From: Thioclava electrotropha | Lineage (GTDB): Bacteria; Pseudomonadota; Alphaproteobacteria; Rhodobacterales; Rhodobacteraceae | Direction of reading: 5' to 3' | Length of the DNA: 64,000 bases | Assembly (NCBI RefSeq): GCF_002085925.2 | Contig: NZ_CP053562.1 | Coordinates: 4,203,813 to 4,267,812 of the forward strand | In this document: positions 8,577-17,480 of the stretch, one piece after another | Position numbering within the stretch: the stretch's first letter is position 1 | Layout: every line of letters begins with the position of its first letter | Translations under genes and position numbers: made by a program | The notes under the pieces: generated by a model | Told to the model about the DNA's origin: nothing | The model's input: only the letters and a program-made list of their open reading frames with translations | Databases searched by the model: none

Positions 8577-9673
8577 TGTGGCGCTGGTTGCTAGTTGCCC
8601 TCGTTTTCCTTCCGCAGATCGCTCTTTGCGCCCCGATCCGCATTAAGGATCTGGTCGAATTCGACGGAGTGCGCGGGAATGATCTAGTCGGCTATGGTCT
8701 GGTCGTTGGATTGAACGGCACGGGCGACGGGTTGCGTAACGCCCCCTTCACCGAAGAGATCATGTCGAACATGCTCGAACGGCTCGGCGTTAACGTTACC
8801 GGGGAACAGTTTCGACCGAAGAACGTCGCCGCCGTTATGATCACCGCAAGCCTGCCACCCTTCGCGCGTGCCGGAAGCCAAATCGACATCACCGTCTCTG
8901 CAATTGGTGACGCCAAGAGCCTTCTTGGCGGCACCCTCGTGATGACCCCTTTGAAAGCGGCAGATGGCGAAATCTATGCGGTCGCGCAGGGAGCGATCAT
9001 TGCCGGCGGCGCTGTGGCACAAGGAAACGCCGCTTCGGTGACTCAAGGCGTTCCGACCTCGGGAAATATTCCGTCGGGCGCGCGCGTCGAGCGCGAACTC
9101 GCCTTCGAGATTAACGACCTCAATACGGTGCGCCTCGCGCTGCGCACGCCCGACTTCACCACTGCAAGCCGAATTGAAACCGCCATTAATCGCGAATACG
9201 GCCGGCGCGTCGCGGAAATGCTCGACGGCGGCACTGTCGCTTTGAACATTCGCGAGACCCGCGCGCGGTCCGTCGCGCATGCGATCGGCCGGGTCGAGAA
9301 TCTCAGTGTCGAACCAGAACAGCGCGCCCGGGTCGTGGTCGACCAGCGTTCGGGTACGATCGTCATGGGGGAAGACGTGCGGATTTCGCGCGTTGCCGTC
9401 AGTCAGGGAAATCTGACCCTCAAAGTGGAGGAAAGCCCCCTCGTGGTGCAGCCCAACCCGTTTTCGCAAGGAGATACGGTCGTCGTCCCCAGATCGCAGG
9501 CGACTCTCACAGAAGAGCCAGGCATTCGCATGGCCGAAGTCCCCCAGGGCAGCTCGCTATCGGAATTGGTCGCGGGGCTCAACGCGCTCGGCGTGAGCCC
9601 GCGCGACATGATCGACATCCTCAAGAGCATCAATGCTGCGGGCGCGTTGCATGCAGAATTCGTCGTGAATTGA
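8576..9673 (+). CDS. flgI: FlgI, flagellar P-ring protein
   Basis: 365 residues from ATG 8576; a GTG at 8573 is one codon earlier. A Sec signal peptide (MWRWLLVALVFLPQIALC, cut before APIRIKDL) fits the periplasmic P-ring subunit. Family motifs visible are GVRGNDLVGYGLVVGLNGTG near the mature N-terminus and the terminal LNALGVSPRDMIDILKSI followed by AAGALHAEFVV. The P-ring acts as a bushing around the rod in the peptidoglycan layer. It is the last gene of the motB-flgEKLI run. A strong hairpin follows 38 bases downstream. Confidence 0.96.
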   Translation: MWRWLLVALVFLPQIALCAPIRIKDLVEFDGVRGNDLVGYGLVVGLNGTGDGLRNAPFTEEIMSNMLERLGVNVTGEQFRPKNVAAVMITASLPPFARAGSQIDITVSAIGDAKSLLGGTLVMTPLKAADGEIYAVAQGAIIAGGAVAQGNAASVTQGVPTSGNIPSGARVERELAFEINDLNTVRLALRTPDFTTASRIETAINREYGRRVAEMLDGGTVALNIRETRARSVAHAIGRVENLSVEPEQRARVVVDQRSGTIVMGEDVRISRVAVSQGNLTLKVEESPLVVQPNPFSQGDTVVVPRSQATLTEEPGIRMAEVPQGSSLSELVAGLNALGVSPRDMIDILKSINAAGALHAEFVVN

Positions 9674-9711
9674 TCTGAAGCCTCGAGAACGACTGCCCTG
9701 AAACAAGCGAA

Positions 9712-9731
9712 GCGGAACCTTGCGGTTCCGC
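9712..9731. terminator. Hairpin between flgI and tRNA-Thr
   Basis: A perfect 8-bp stem GCGGAACC / GGTTCCGC with a TTGC tetraloop. The plus-strand tail is not U-rich. The minus strand continues into GCTTCGCTTGTTTC, which is moderately T-rich. It probably ends the flagellar operon, the tRNA transcript, or both. Confidence 0.55.
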
Positions 9732-9755
9732 CTCTGCGCCTGAACTTTCAGGAAG

Positions 9756-9831
9756 TGGTGCCGGTGATAGGACTCGAACCTACGACCCCATCATTACGAA
9801 TGACGTGCTCTACCAGCTGAGCTACACCGGC
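9756..9831 (-). tRNA. tRNA-Thr (anticodon CGT)
   Basis: On the minus strand the 76 bases fold as a cloverleaf: acceptor GCCGGTG pairs with CACCGGC, discriminator A and encoded CCA. The D-arm is GCTCAGCTGGTAGAGC, the anticodon arm CGTCA-TTCGTAA-TGATG gives anticodon CGT (reads ACG), and the T-loop is GGTTCGAGTCC. It lies 52 bases downstream of the hemY stop on the same strand, opposite flgI. Confidence 0.96.
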
Positions 9832-9883
9832 ACTGTGGCGGGCGATTACCATGCTCTTTCGGGGATGTGTAGCCCCAAAATGA

Positions 9884-11401
9884 TCAAGCTGTCGCAGTTC
9901 CGCTTTGCGTCTCCTTCGATGCGCTTGCAGCCCCGCCTTCCTCCTTCGGCGGATCGACGATTTCCGCGTCCTGAATGGGGGCGTCTTCGGTTTCATCCTC
10001 TTTCTTGGGCGAGGGTTCGGCACTCGGCTTGCCCACGATCAAAGGCAGCATCTCTGCCCCATGCGGCAGCGGCGACTGCGCCTGTTGCGGCTCGCGCCAG
10101 CTGAGCGTGTCGAAGCCACCGCAATTGTCGCAGATCGGCGTCCATTCGGACTGAATGTTCTGACATTTGTCGCAGCACCATTGCGGACCGCGCGGTGCAG
10201 TCAGGGCCCGGGCCAACCACCCGCGCACGACGACATCCTCCGCCCCTTCGCCACGCTCGACCGCCGCCATGATCGTCAGCGACCGGGCCGTCGGATGTGT
10301 CTCGACGAGATCGCCCAGCGCCCGGCGCGCCGCCGGGAAATCTTCGGCCGCGATGTTCAGTTCCGCTTTCAGAAGGCGGGTTTCCTCATGATCAGGACGG
10401 CTCGAAAGCAGCTTCGAGAATCGCTTCAGCCGTGCGTCAGGCGTCTCATCCGGGGTAATCTCCGCGAAAGCGGTCGCAAGATCCGGATGCGGCCGCACTT
10501 CCCAAGCCTTCCGCAAGATACGCTCCGCCGCGCCTTTCTTGCCCTTGTCGATATAGGCGCGCGCCGCCATCACGACCGCAGGCACCAGATCGGGCGACGC
10601 TTTGGCGGCCGAAATCGCAGCTTCGCGCGCCTCGACGCTCGCGCCTTCCTGCCAGACGCCCTTTGCCTCTTGCAGCGCAAGGACAGCATCGCGGCGCTTA
10701 TGCACGTCACGCGGCAATTCACCCTGACGCATCTTCGCCTGCAAAATCTCCCGCGCGCCTTTCCAGTCGCCCGTCTCAGTCTGCAGCCCCAGAAGCGTAT
10801 CCTGAACTTCACGGTGACGCGGCTTGATCGCGTAAGCTTTCTGCGCGAGCTTCAGCGCCGTTTCGGTATCGCCCTCTTCGAGCTTCTGGCGCAGCAGCCC
10901 GCGAATCCCCACGAACCGCGTGCGGTCATCCGCGAGGAGCCGTTTGTAAACTTCGGTCGCTTTCTTCGAGTCGCCCGAGGCTTCCGCCGCCTGCGCGGTG
11001 AGAAGGTTGGTCAGCTCCGGACGTTGCAGATAGCGCTCGGCCTTCGCCGCTTTCGACATGGCGAGCTTGCCCTCGCCGGACGCCGCCGCAAGCAGCCCTT
11101 CGGACAAAGCCTGATAGCCTTTGCGTTCGCGATGCCGGTCGAAATAGCGGGTGATCGCGGTTTCGTCGCCCGCGAGGAAGCGCAGGAAGGCGACCACCAG
11201 ACCGACGACCCGGATCACGATCCAGATCGCGATGAAGAGGATGATCGCGGCGATCACCGCCTGCAGCGGGCCCAAGGTGAATTCCATACCGAGCGTCGTG
11301 ATCCGCAGACCGCCCGTCATCTCGGCGAGATGCGCGAGGCCCAGGGTCGCCGCGGCGACGACAATCAGAAACAGCGCGATTTTGATGAATGACCAGATCA
11401 T
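9884..11401 (-). CDS. hemY: HemY-type inner-membrane TPR protein
   Basis: 505 residues. Two N-terminal membrane helices (about 5-27 and 42-65) are followed by the HemY_N signature with GDETAITRYFDRHRERKGYQ and then tetratricopeptide-like helical repeats to about residue 400. The family, named from its place in heme operons, is proposed to organise late heme synthesis; it is not the protoporphyrinogen oxidase also called HemY. A C-terminal zinc-ribbon-like CDKC...CDNC (about 411-430) sits before an acidic tail. The start at 11401 has AAGGAG in front. The gene begins 10 bases after the mitofilin-like gene ends. Confidence 0.88.
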   Translation of the reverse strand: MIWSFIKIALFLIVVAAATLGLAHLAEMTGGLRITTLGMEFTLGPLQAVIAAIILFIAIWIVIRVVGLVVAFLRFLAGDETAITRYFDRHRERKGYQALSEGLLAAASGEGKLAMSKAAKAERYLQRPELTNLLTAQAAEASGDSKKATEVYKRLLADDRTRFVGIRGLLRQKLEEGDTETALKLAQKAYAIKPRHREVQDTLLGLQTETGDWKGAREILQAKMRQGELPRDVHKRRDAVLALQEAKGVWQEGASVEAREAAISAAKASPDLVPAVVMAARAYIDKGKKGAAERILRKAWEVRPHPDLATAFAEITPDETPDARLKRFSKLLSSRPDHEETRLLKAELNIAAEDFPAARRALGDLVETHPTARSLTIMAAVERGEGAEDVVVRGWLARALTAPRGPQWCCDKCQNIQSEWTPICDNCGGFDTLSWREPQQAQSPLPHGAEMLPLIVGKPSAEPSPKKEDETEDAPIQDAEIVDPPKEEGGAASASKETQSGTATA

Positions 11402-11411
11402 GTCTGTCTCC

Positions 11412-12914
11412 TTATTGCGTCGCGCCAAGCTGGTTGGCCGCGTCGATCGCAGCCACCCGTGCTTTCGCCTGGTTCACCCAGTCGGACATCGCCTCCTGCG
11501 CGGGGTCGGGCAGTTTCGCAATCTCGTCGAGCGCCTCGGACAAGGCCCCCCGGTCGACATCGGCCTGCGCCCGCGACAGCACCGCATCTGCGCTATCGCC
11601 CTCTTTCGGCGCGACCGAGCGTGCCCCGGTCTGAGCCAGAAGGAAGGCGCCGACGCGATCGCTGATCGAGCCGCCCGTCTCGGTGCGGCGCGCCGCTTGA
11701 AGTGCGGCCCGCGCGGAGTCCGGGAAGCTCGATTGCAGCGACTGCAGGCTCGGAATGTCACCACTGAGCGCCGCCGGGATGTCCACACCTGCGTCGCGCA
11801 GATCGGCCAGCGGCGCGTCAAGCGACGTGCCCGCATCCAGCGCCGCTTTCACGCGCGCCGCCGCAGCCTGCGTCATCGCCGCCTTGGCAGCCGCTTCACT
11901 TTGCGATTTCAGGTTCTGCGCCTGCGCTTCGGCTTCTTTGATCCGGGCTTCGGCGGCTTTCGCGGCCGCTTCGATCTCGGCTTGCGCCGCGCTGCCGCCA
12001 GTGTCGGTCTGCAGCGACGCGATCTGCGATTTCAGATCCTCCAGCGCGGATTTGTTCGCCCGGATATCCGCGTTAACCTGATCGAGTGCGCCTTGAACGC
12101 CCGACAGATCGGGCGCGGGCGGCTGCGACGATTTCAGGGTCGCAATCTCTTCGGAGAGTTGGCCAATTTGCTTCGATTGGTCATCGAGCTTGGCTTGAAT
12201 GGCCGCCTCGTCCACCGGGGCCGGTGCGGTCGGCAACCATCCGGAAAGTTGCGGCGGCAGATTGGGGATCGCCCAGATCGCGACGCCTGCGCCGATCACC
12301 GCCGCAATCACGCCGCCCAGGAAAGCAGAGCCGAACCCGCCGCGCTTTTCGATCACCGGCTGGGGCGAGGTGCTCGCCTTTGCCGTATCGCTTTTCGGCG
12401 GGGTCTTGTCGGTGGTCGTGGCGCTGCTTGTCGTCGCAGCGCTCGCGGGCTTCGCGGCCTGCGCTTTATCTTCCGATGCGCCGCTTGCGGTCGACTTCTT
12501 CGGCTCGGCCTCCGGTTTTGCACTGGTCGTGGCCGGGGTCGAGGTCGTCTCGGCCTTCGCAGGCGTGGCGCCGGACTTCGGTGCCGGATCGGATTTCGCA
12601 GGGGTCTCCGCCTTGGTTGCCGGCGTGGAGGTCGGCTTGGCGGTCCCGCTCGGGCTCTTGGAGGTATCCGCTTTGGTCGCTGGCGTAGACGTGGAGGACG
12701 ACTTCGCAGGCGTGCTCGATTTCGATGCCGCAGCGGGCTTGCTGGACGCAGCCGCGCTCGACTTGTCCGTCGCTTCGGGCGTCGTCGGGGCCTTCGTGTC
12801 CTTCGGCGTGGTTTGCGAAGAAGTGGCGTCAGATTTGGTCTCGGACTCGGTCGTCGATTTCGCGTCTTCCGGCTTGTTCGCGTCGGAAGATTTTCCGGTT
12901 GTCCGTTTCGCCAT
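11412..12914 (-). CDS. Mitofilin/Mic60-like membrane protein
   Basis: 500 residues in three parts. First, an N-terminal, highly biased Lys/Ser/Thr/Ala/Pro tract (about 1-225) predicted disordered. Second, one membrane helix, GSAFLGGVIAAVIGAGVAIW. Third, a long coiled coil (about 260-370) leads to a helical C-terminal domain with segments such as SISDRVGAFLLAQTGARSVAP. Alphaproteobacteria carry a Mic60 homologue with this layout between hemD and hemY, where it shapes the inner membrane; both layout and position match here. GGAGGG precedes the ATG by 8 bases. The family call rests on architecture and synteny, so the exact mitofilin-domain limits remain unverified. Confidence 0.78.
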   Translation of the reverse strand: MAKRTTGKSSDANKPEDAKSTTESETKSDATSSQTTPKDTKAPTTPEATDKSSAAASSKPAAASKSSTPAKSSSTSTPATKADTSKSPSGTAKPTSTPATKAETPAKSDPAPKSGATPAKAETTSTPATTSAKPEAEPKKSTASGASEDKAQAAKPASAATTSSATTTDKTPPKSDTAKASTSPQPVIEKRGGFGSAFLGGVIAAVIGAGVAIWAIPNLPPQLSGWLPTAPAPVDEAAIQAKLDDQSKQIGQLSEEIATLKSSQPPAPDLSGVQGALDQVNADIRANKSALEDLKSQIASLQTDTGGSAAQAEIEAAAKAAEARIKEAEAQAQNLKSQSEAAAKAAMTQAAAARVKAALDAGTSLDAPLADLRDAGVDIPAALSGDIPSLQSLQSSFPDSARAALQAARRTETGGSISDRVGAFLLAQTGARSVAPKEGDSADAVLSRAQADVDRGALSEALDEIAKLPDPAQEAMSDWVNQAKARVAAIDAANQLGATQ

Positions 12915-12982
12915 CGTCTAAGCCCTCCACTGCCGCACCAAATTGCGCGTTCACATCAACTTAGAAGTCAGTCCGCGACTGC

Positions 12983-13708
12983 TCAACCCGCCTTTTGCCT
13001 TTGCAGCAAGACGGCAAGCGCATCGAGCATCCCTTGCGCATCGGGATGCGGGGCAACTTCCAGATGGCACAAGCTAGCGCTTTTGAGGCGAGACGCCACT
13101 GCCTCGCTCATGGCTGCGACAAAGAGCGGCGGCTTGAGCGCATCGGGCATAGAATTTAGGAAGCGATCCGCCGCATTTGGCGAGAAAATCGGCACTAAAA
13201 CAGGGCGCGATGCGCGCAGAACCCCCTGCGCCTCACCGCTCAACGGGCGTGAGACCTGGCGGTAAATGATCGCAGATTCAGTCTCTATTCCGGCGGAATT
13301 CAGCCGATTTTCGAGATCGAAGGCGACCTGCTCTCCCCTCAGAAACAGCAGTTTTCCGCCGAGCTCCCGCTGCGCGATCATTTCGCTCAACGCCTCCGCA
13401 TCGCCCGGCCCGGCGATGGCAACGAACCCGGCCTCGCGCGCCGCCTGCGCCGTGCGCTGTCCCACGCAATAGGCGCGGCGGCCTTGTCCCTGAGCCAGTC
13501 GTCGGAAGGCGGCCACGGCATTTTGCGAGGTGAAGATTGCGGTCTGAAACTCGGGTATCGGCGTGTCTAAAGGCTCGATCTCCGTGAGCGGAGAGACGAT
13601 GACAGGCCAATCCTGCCCAAACCTGTTGCGAAATGCCTCGACGAATCCTTCTGCCGCGACGGCGGGTCGCGTGACGAGGAGAATCGGTCTCTCAGGCTGG
13701 CTGTCCAT
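12983..13708 (-). CDS. hemD: Uroporphyrinogen-III synthase
   Basis: 241 residues. HemD closes hydroxymethylbilane into uroporphyrinogen III in heme and cobalamin synthesis. The family has low sequence identity. The visible hallmarks are PILLVTRP at the N-terminus, [44 protein letters not shown] and [12 protein letters not shown], in the right order for the two-domain fold. It is followed by the mitofilin-like gene and hemY, the usual alphaproteobacterial order. hemC, often next door, is absent; tsaD is divergent 73 bases away. Confidence 0.92.
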   Translation of the reverse strand: MDSQPERPILLVTRPAVAAEGFVEAFRNRFGQDWPVIVSPLTEIEPLDTPIPEFQTAIFTSQNAVAAFRRLAQGQGRRAYCVGQRTAQAAREAGFVAIAGPGDAEALSEMIAQRELGGKLLFLRGEQVAFDLENRLNSAGIETESAIIYRQVSRPLSGEAQGVLRASRPVLVPIFSPNAADRFLNSMPDALKPPLFVAAMSEAVASRLKSASLCHLEVAPHPDAQGMLDALAVLLQRQKAG

Positions 13709-13781
13709 CCACCGCCCCGGGATTGTGCGAACGCTTCCCCGGTGTTACCTGCGTTGGATAACCCACGCAACAGGCGCCCCG

Positions 13782-14876
13782 ATGACCGATACGCTGACCT
13801 TTCTCGGGCTGGAATCGAGCTGCGACGATACGGCAGCGGCGATCGTGCGCCTGACGGATGGCAAGCCGGAGATCCTCTCGAGCGTCGTCGCCGGGCAGAC
13901 CGATCTGCATGCGGCCTTCGGCGGCGTGGTCCCCGAAATCGCCGCGCGCGCCCATGCCGAGAAGCTCGATCTCTGCGTCGAAGAGGCGTTGGAAGAGGCT
14001 GGGCTTGGGCTCGACGCGCTGGATGGCATTGCGGTGACGGCGGGTCCGGGGCTGATCGGCGGGGTGATGTCGGGCGTGATGTGCGCCAAGGGCCTCGCCG
14101 CCGGGGCGGGTCTGCCGCTGGTCGGCGTGAACCACTTGGCGGGCCATGCGCTGACCCCGCGCCTGACCGATGGGCTCGCTTTTCCCTATCTGATGCTGCT
14201 GGTCTCCGGCGGGCATTGTCAGTTCCTGATCGCGAAAGGGCCGGAGGATTTCTCGCGCCTCGGCGGCACGATCGACGACGCGCCGGGCGAGGCCTTCGAC
14301 AAGGCGGCGAAGCTGATGGCCCTGCCCCAACCCGGCGGACCGTCGGTCGAGGCAGAGGCGCGCAAGGGCGATCCCAAGGCGTTTGCCTTCCCGCGCCCCC
14401 TTCTGGATCGGCCGGGCTGCGATATGTCCTTCTCTGGGCTGAAGACCGCGCTGCTGCGCGCCCGCGATCAGGTGGTGGCAGAGCATGGCGGGCTGCCGCG
14501 CCAGATCCGCGCCGATCTTTGCGCCGGTTTTCAGCAGGCGATCGCGGATGTCCTGATCGAGAAATCACGGCGCGCCTTGGCGGAATACCTGAAACTCGCA
14601 CCCGCCAACCCCGGCTTCGCGGTCGCAGGCGGTGTCGCGGCAAATCAGGCTATTCGGGCTGGATTAGAGGCTGTTTCACGTGAAATGGGCGCGGATTTCG
14701 TGGCCCCGCCCTTGAAGCTTTGCACCGATAACGCGGCGATGATCGCATGGGCCGGGATCGAACGGTTCCGCAGTGGCGCGCAAGACGGGATGGACCTGAC
14801 CGCCCGCCCCCGCTGGCCGCTGGATCGCAGCGCCGCGCCGCTTCTTGGATCGGGAAAGAAGGGGGCCAAGGCATGA
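13782..14876 (+). CDS. tsaD: TsaD, tRNA threonylcarbamoyladenosine (t6A) synthase subunit
   Basis: 364 residues. With TsaB and TsaE it transfers the threonylcarbamoyl group to A37 of ANN-decoding tRNAs in the cytoplasm. Motifs: [15 protein letters not shown] at the start, the metal-binding histidines in [14 protein letters not shown] (about 113-125), [11 protein letters not shown], and [13 protein letters not shown]. The start at MTDTLTF was chosen by family length; longer in-frame starts add an unrelated tail. It is the first gene of a run with gpsA, whose start overlaps its stop by 4 bases. A near-consensus parS palindrome is embedded at 14672-14687. Confidence 0.96.
   Translation: MTDTLTFLGLESSCDDTAAAIVRLTDGKPEILSSVVAGQTDLHAAFGGVVPEIAARAHAEKLDLCVEEALEEAGLGLDALDGIAVTAGPGLIGGVMSGVMCAKGLAAGAGLPLVGVNHLAGHALTPRLTDGLAFPYLMLLVSGGHCQFLIAKGPEDFSRLGGTIDDAPGEAFDKAAKLMALPQPGGPSVEAEARKGDPKAFAFPRPLLDRPGCDMSFSGLKTALLRARDQVVAEHGGLPRQIRADLCAGFQQAIADVLIEKSRRALAEYLKLAPANPGFAVAGGVAANQAIRAGLEAVSREMGADFVAPPLKLCTDNAAMIAWAGIERFRSGAQDGMDLTARPRWPLDRSAAPLLGSGKKGAKA
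14672..14687. promoter_or_regulatory. Degenerate parS-like palindrome inside tsaD
   Basis: TGTTTCACGTGAAATG matches the 16-bp ParB-binding consensus TGTTTCACGTGAAACA at 14 positions; only the last two differ. The core GTTTCACGTGAAA is intact. It encodes AVSREM in TsaD. Whether ParB binds is unknown. Confidence 0.5.
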
Positions 14877-15829
14877 GTATTTCGGTCCTGGGCGCGGGCG
14901 CTTTCGGCACGGCGATGGCGGTGACGCTGTCGCAAAACGGGCCGGTGACCCTTTGGGCGCGCGATGCCGAGCATGTGCAGGCCATGCGCGAGAGCGGTGA
15001 AAACGCGCGCCGCCTTCCGGGTGTCAAACTGCCCGAGAACGTCACTGTTTCGGCGGAAATCGCAGATGCGCTGCAGGCTGAGACGCTGCTCCTCGCGATG
15101 CCGATGCAGAAGATGGCCGGGTTTCTCGACACCCACTCCGACACCCTTGCGGGCAAGACTCTGGTCTCCTGCTCCAAGGGGATCGACCTGTCCACCGGCC
15201 AAGGGCCGACGGCCCTGATCCGCGCGAAAGTGCCGGGCGCGCGGGCTGCCGTGCTGACCGGGCCGAGCTTTGCCGGCGATATCGCGCGCGGCCTTCCGAC
15301 CGCCCTGACGCTGGCCTGCGCCGATCATTCTGAGGAACTGCAGGCCGAGCTGTCGACACCGACGCTGCGGCTGTATCGCACGACCGACACGACCGGGGCG
15401 GAACTCGGCGGCGCGCTGAAGAATGTCTACGCGATCGCAGCGGGTACCGTAATCGGCGCGGGGCTCGGGGATTCCGCGCGCGCCGCGCTGATGACCCGCG
15501 GTTTCGCCGAAATGTTGCGGATTGCGACGGAACTCGGCGCCCGGCCAGAGACGCTGTCGGGCCTGTCGGGCTTTGGCGATCTGGTGCTGACCTGCACCTC
15601 GGCGCAATCGCGCAATTTCCGGCTGGGCCACGCGATCGGCGCGGGCGAAGCCTTCGATCCCTCGATCACCGTCGAGGGGGCCGCGACCGCGCAGGCCCTG
15701 AACAAGCTGGCCCATGCGCGCGGGCTGGAAATTCCGGTCGCCGCGATGGTTATGGCCCTTACCGAACAGTCAATCAGCGTGGATGAGGCGATGCAGGCTC
15801 TGCTCGCCCGCCCCTTGAAGGAGGAATGA
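14873..15829 (+). CDS. gpsA: NAD(P)H-dependent glycerol-3-phosphate dehydrogenase
   Basis: 318 residues. It reduces dihydroxyacetone phosphate to sn-glycerol 3-phosphate for phospholipid synthesis. The Rossmann motif [17 protein letters not shown] opens the protein. [29 protein letters not shown] (with the catalytic lysine) and [16 protein letters not shown] are family landmarks. The ATG overlaps the tsaD stop, so translation is probably coupled. A tsaD-gpsA-yciI order is common in this group. Confidence 0.97.
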   Translation: MSISVLGAGAFGTAMAVTLSQNGPVTLWARDAEHVQAMRESGENARRLPGVKLPENVTVSAEIADALQAETLLLAMPMQKMAGFLDTHSDTLAGKTLVSCSKGIDLSTGQGPTALIRAKVPGARAAVLTGPSFAGDIARGLPTALTLACADHSEELQAELSTPTLRLYRTTDTTGAELGGALKNVYAIAAGTVIGAGLGDSARAALMTRGFAEMLRIATELGARPETLSGLSGFGDLVLTCTSAQSRNFRLGHAIGAGEAFDPSITVEGAATAQALNKLAHARGLEIPVAAMVMALTEQSISVDEAMQALLARPLKEE

Positions 15830-15830
15830 G

Positions 15831-16100
15831 ATGTATTTTGCCGTGATCTGCCGCGACAAGCCCGGCGCTCTGCAAACCCGGATGGACAACCGCGAGAAGC
15901 ACCTCGCCTATATCGAAGAGACCGGCGTGGTCTTCATGGCGGGCCCGTTTCTCGAGAATGACCAGATGGTCGGCTCGCTCGTGATCGTGGAGGTCGACAG
16001 CCTCGAGGCCGCGCAGGACTGGGCCGCGAACGATCCCTATGCCAAGGCGGGGCTGTTCGCGGACGTGCAGGTCAAGGCATGGAAGAAGGTGATCGGCTGA
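15831..16100 (+). CDS. YciI-like protein
   Basis: 89 residues with the YciI fold signature: MYFAVICRDKPGA, a central HLAYIEETGVVFMAGPF with the conserved His, and SLEAAQDWAANDPYAKAGLF near the end. YciI proteins are small ferredoxin-like alpha-beta-barrel dimers, some with dehalogenase- or isomerase-like activity; the substrate here is unknown. GGAGG lies 6 bases before the ATG, overlapping the end of gpsA. The stop overlaps the next ATG by one base (TGATG), placing it inside the tsaD operon. Confidence 0.88.
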   Translation: MYFAVICRDKPGALQTRMDNREKHLAYIEETGVVFMAGPFLENDQMVGSLVIVEVDSLEAAQDWAANDPYAKAGLFADVQVKAWKKVIG

Positions 16101-16522
16101 TGCGGTACTGGCTGTTCAAATCGGAACCCAACAAGTTTTCCTGGGACGATCTGGTCGCCAAGGGCGATGCGGGTGAGGAATGGGACGGCATCCGCAACTA
16201 TCTCGCGCGCAACAACATGCGCGAGATGAAGATCGGCGATCGCGGCCTGTTCTACCATTCGAATATCGGCAAGGAGGTCGTCGGGATCTGCGAGATCGTG
16301 GCCGAGAGCCATCCGGATTCCACGACCGACGATCCACGCTGGGATTGCGTGGACCTCAAGGCGGTGCGACCCTTCACCAAGCCGGTCACGCTGGCCGACG
16401 TGAAAGGCGAGCCGCGCCTGTCGGAGATGTCGCTTGTGACCTCGATGCGGCTGTCGGTTCAGTCGGTCACCGAAGAGGAATGGAAGATCGTCTGCGAGAT
16501 GGGCGAGACCGATCCGACCTGA
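16100..16522 (+). CDS. EVE-domain protein
   Basis: 140 residues covering one EVE domain. The start MRYWLFKSEPNKFSWDDL is diagnostic, followed by WDGIRNYLARNNMREMKIGD and LFYHSNIGKEVVGICEIV. EVE domains belong to the PUA superfamily and are proposed to bind modified bases in DNA or RNA; the YTH domain is related. It is the last gene of the tsaD-gpsA-yciI-EVE run, which puts a possible modified-nucleotide reader beside a tRNA-modifying enzyme. That association is suggestive only. A hairpin follows 13 bases after the stop. Confidence 0.9.
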   Translation: MRYWLFKSEPNKFSWDDLVAKGDAGEEWDGIRNYLARNNMREMKIGDRGLFYHSNIGKEVVGICEIVAESHPDSTTDDPRWDCVDLKAVRPFTKPVTLADVKGEPRLSEMSLVTSMRLSVQSVTEEEWKIVCEMGETDPT

Positions 16523-16535
16523 ACCGGATAAAACA

Positions 16536-16570
16536 GGAGGGTTCCGGCACCCCAGCCAGAACCCTCCTTC
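16536..16570 (+). terminator. Intrinsic-type terminator after the EVE gene
   Basis: A 9-bp perfect inverted repeat GGAGGGTTC / GAACCCTCC with a 14-base loop. The tail is only TTC, so termination may be weak or factor-assisted. The remaining bases to 16771 show no feature I can name. Confidence 0.6.
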
Positions 16571-16771
16571 ACCCACGTGCACCCCTACGCACCACACGTG
16601 AAACTAAATCTCGGGTCTGGCCATCCTGGCCTCTGCCTTATGCGTATATGCAAAGATGCGGTCGCGCAAATGGCATCTACGGACAATATTCCTAAAATTC
16701 AGGGCGTTAACCGAAAACTCACGCCGCAAACGCGTGATTGCCATAGGGCGCTGCTGCGCTAATCTAGGGGT

Positions 16772-17455
16772 ATGCAGCCGGTCATTCTCGTCGCCCATGG
16801 ATCCCCGTCCGAGCCTGAAACTCAGGAGAAGGCTCTGATTTCCTTGGCCAATAAGGTCTCGGAGGAGATGCCGGGACGCAAGATAGACGCCGCGACCCTT
16901 GCAAAGCCGGGATCGTTGGAGGCCGCCTTGGCGCGGCACGATAATCCGGTGATCTACCCGTATTTCATGGCGCAGGGCTGGTTCACCAAGACCGAACTTC
17001 CGCGCCGGCTGGAAGCTGCAGGCTCGCAAGCGCGCCAGTTGGAGCCGTTCGGCGTCGATCCTGCGCTGCCCGATCTGCTGACCAGAGTGATCTTCGAGGC
17101 GCGCGCCTCGGAGGACATCCCCGCCGAGGCGCCCCTGATTCTCGTGGCGCACGGGTCGAAAATATCGCGAAAATCGCGCAATTCGGTTTACGACATGGCC
17201 GAAACCTTGGGCCGCAATTCCGCCATGCCGGAGATTCATGTGGCCTTGATCGAAGAGCCCCCGTTCCTCGAAGACGTGGCCCGCGCGCACCCGGAAGGCG
17301 TGTGTCTGCCCTTCTTCGCGCTGCGGGCAGGACATGTGACAGGCGATATTCCTGAGGCCTTGCAAGCAGCTAGCTATCGGGGGCGCCTTTTGCCCGAGAT
17401 TGGGGCCCATCGTGAGGTTCCCGTCCTGATTGCACAGGCGATTTCGCGGGGCTGA
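16772..17455 (+). CDS. CbiX-like (sirohydrochlorin chelatase family) protein with two repeats
   Basis: 227 residues. The motif (I/L)LVAHGS occurs twice, at residues 5-10 (ILVAHGS) and about 124-130 (LILVAHGS), so the protein looks like a tandem duplication of the CbiX/SirB chelatase domain. A histidine of this motif binds metal in known chelatases. No cobalamin or siroheme genes are near, so a role in metal insertion is unproven. AGGGG precedes the ATG. It lies just upstream of the phosphate regulon in the same direction, but the Pho box comes after it. Confidence 0.75.
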   Translation: MQPVILVAHGSPSEPETQEKALISLANKVSEEMPGRKIDAATLAKPGSLEAALARHDNPVIYPYFMAQGWFTKTELPRRLEAAGSQARQLEPFGVDPALPDLLTRVIFEARASEDIPAEAPLILVAHGSKISRKSRNSVYDMAETLGRNSAMPEIHVALIEEPPFLEDVARAHPEGVCLPFFALRAGHVTGDIPEALQAASYRGRLLPEIGAHREVPVLIAQAISRG

Positions 17456-17480
17456 TCACGAACCTTCACGGACTCGTAGA

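Noticed and set aside
12240..12900. Tandem repeats in the plus-strand DNA opposite the mitofilin-like gene
   Set aside because: They are imperfect and follow from the Lys/Thr/Ala/Pro low-complexity protein tract; no exact DNA repeat unit was seen.
16590..16605. A parS-like half site (CACGTGAAAC)
   Set aside because: Only 10 of 16 bases match and the left arm is absent, so a full palindrome is lacking.
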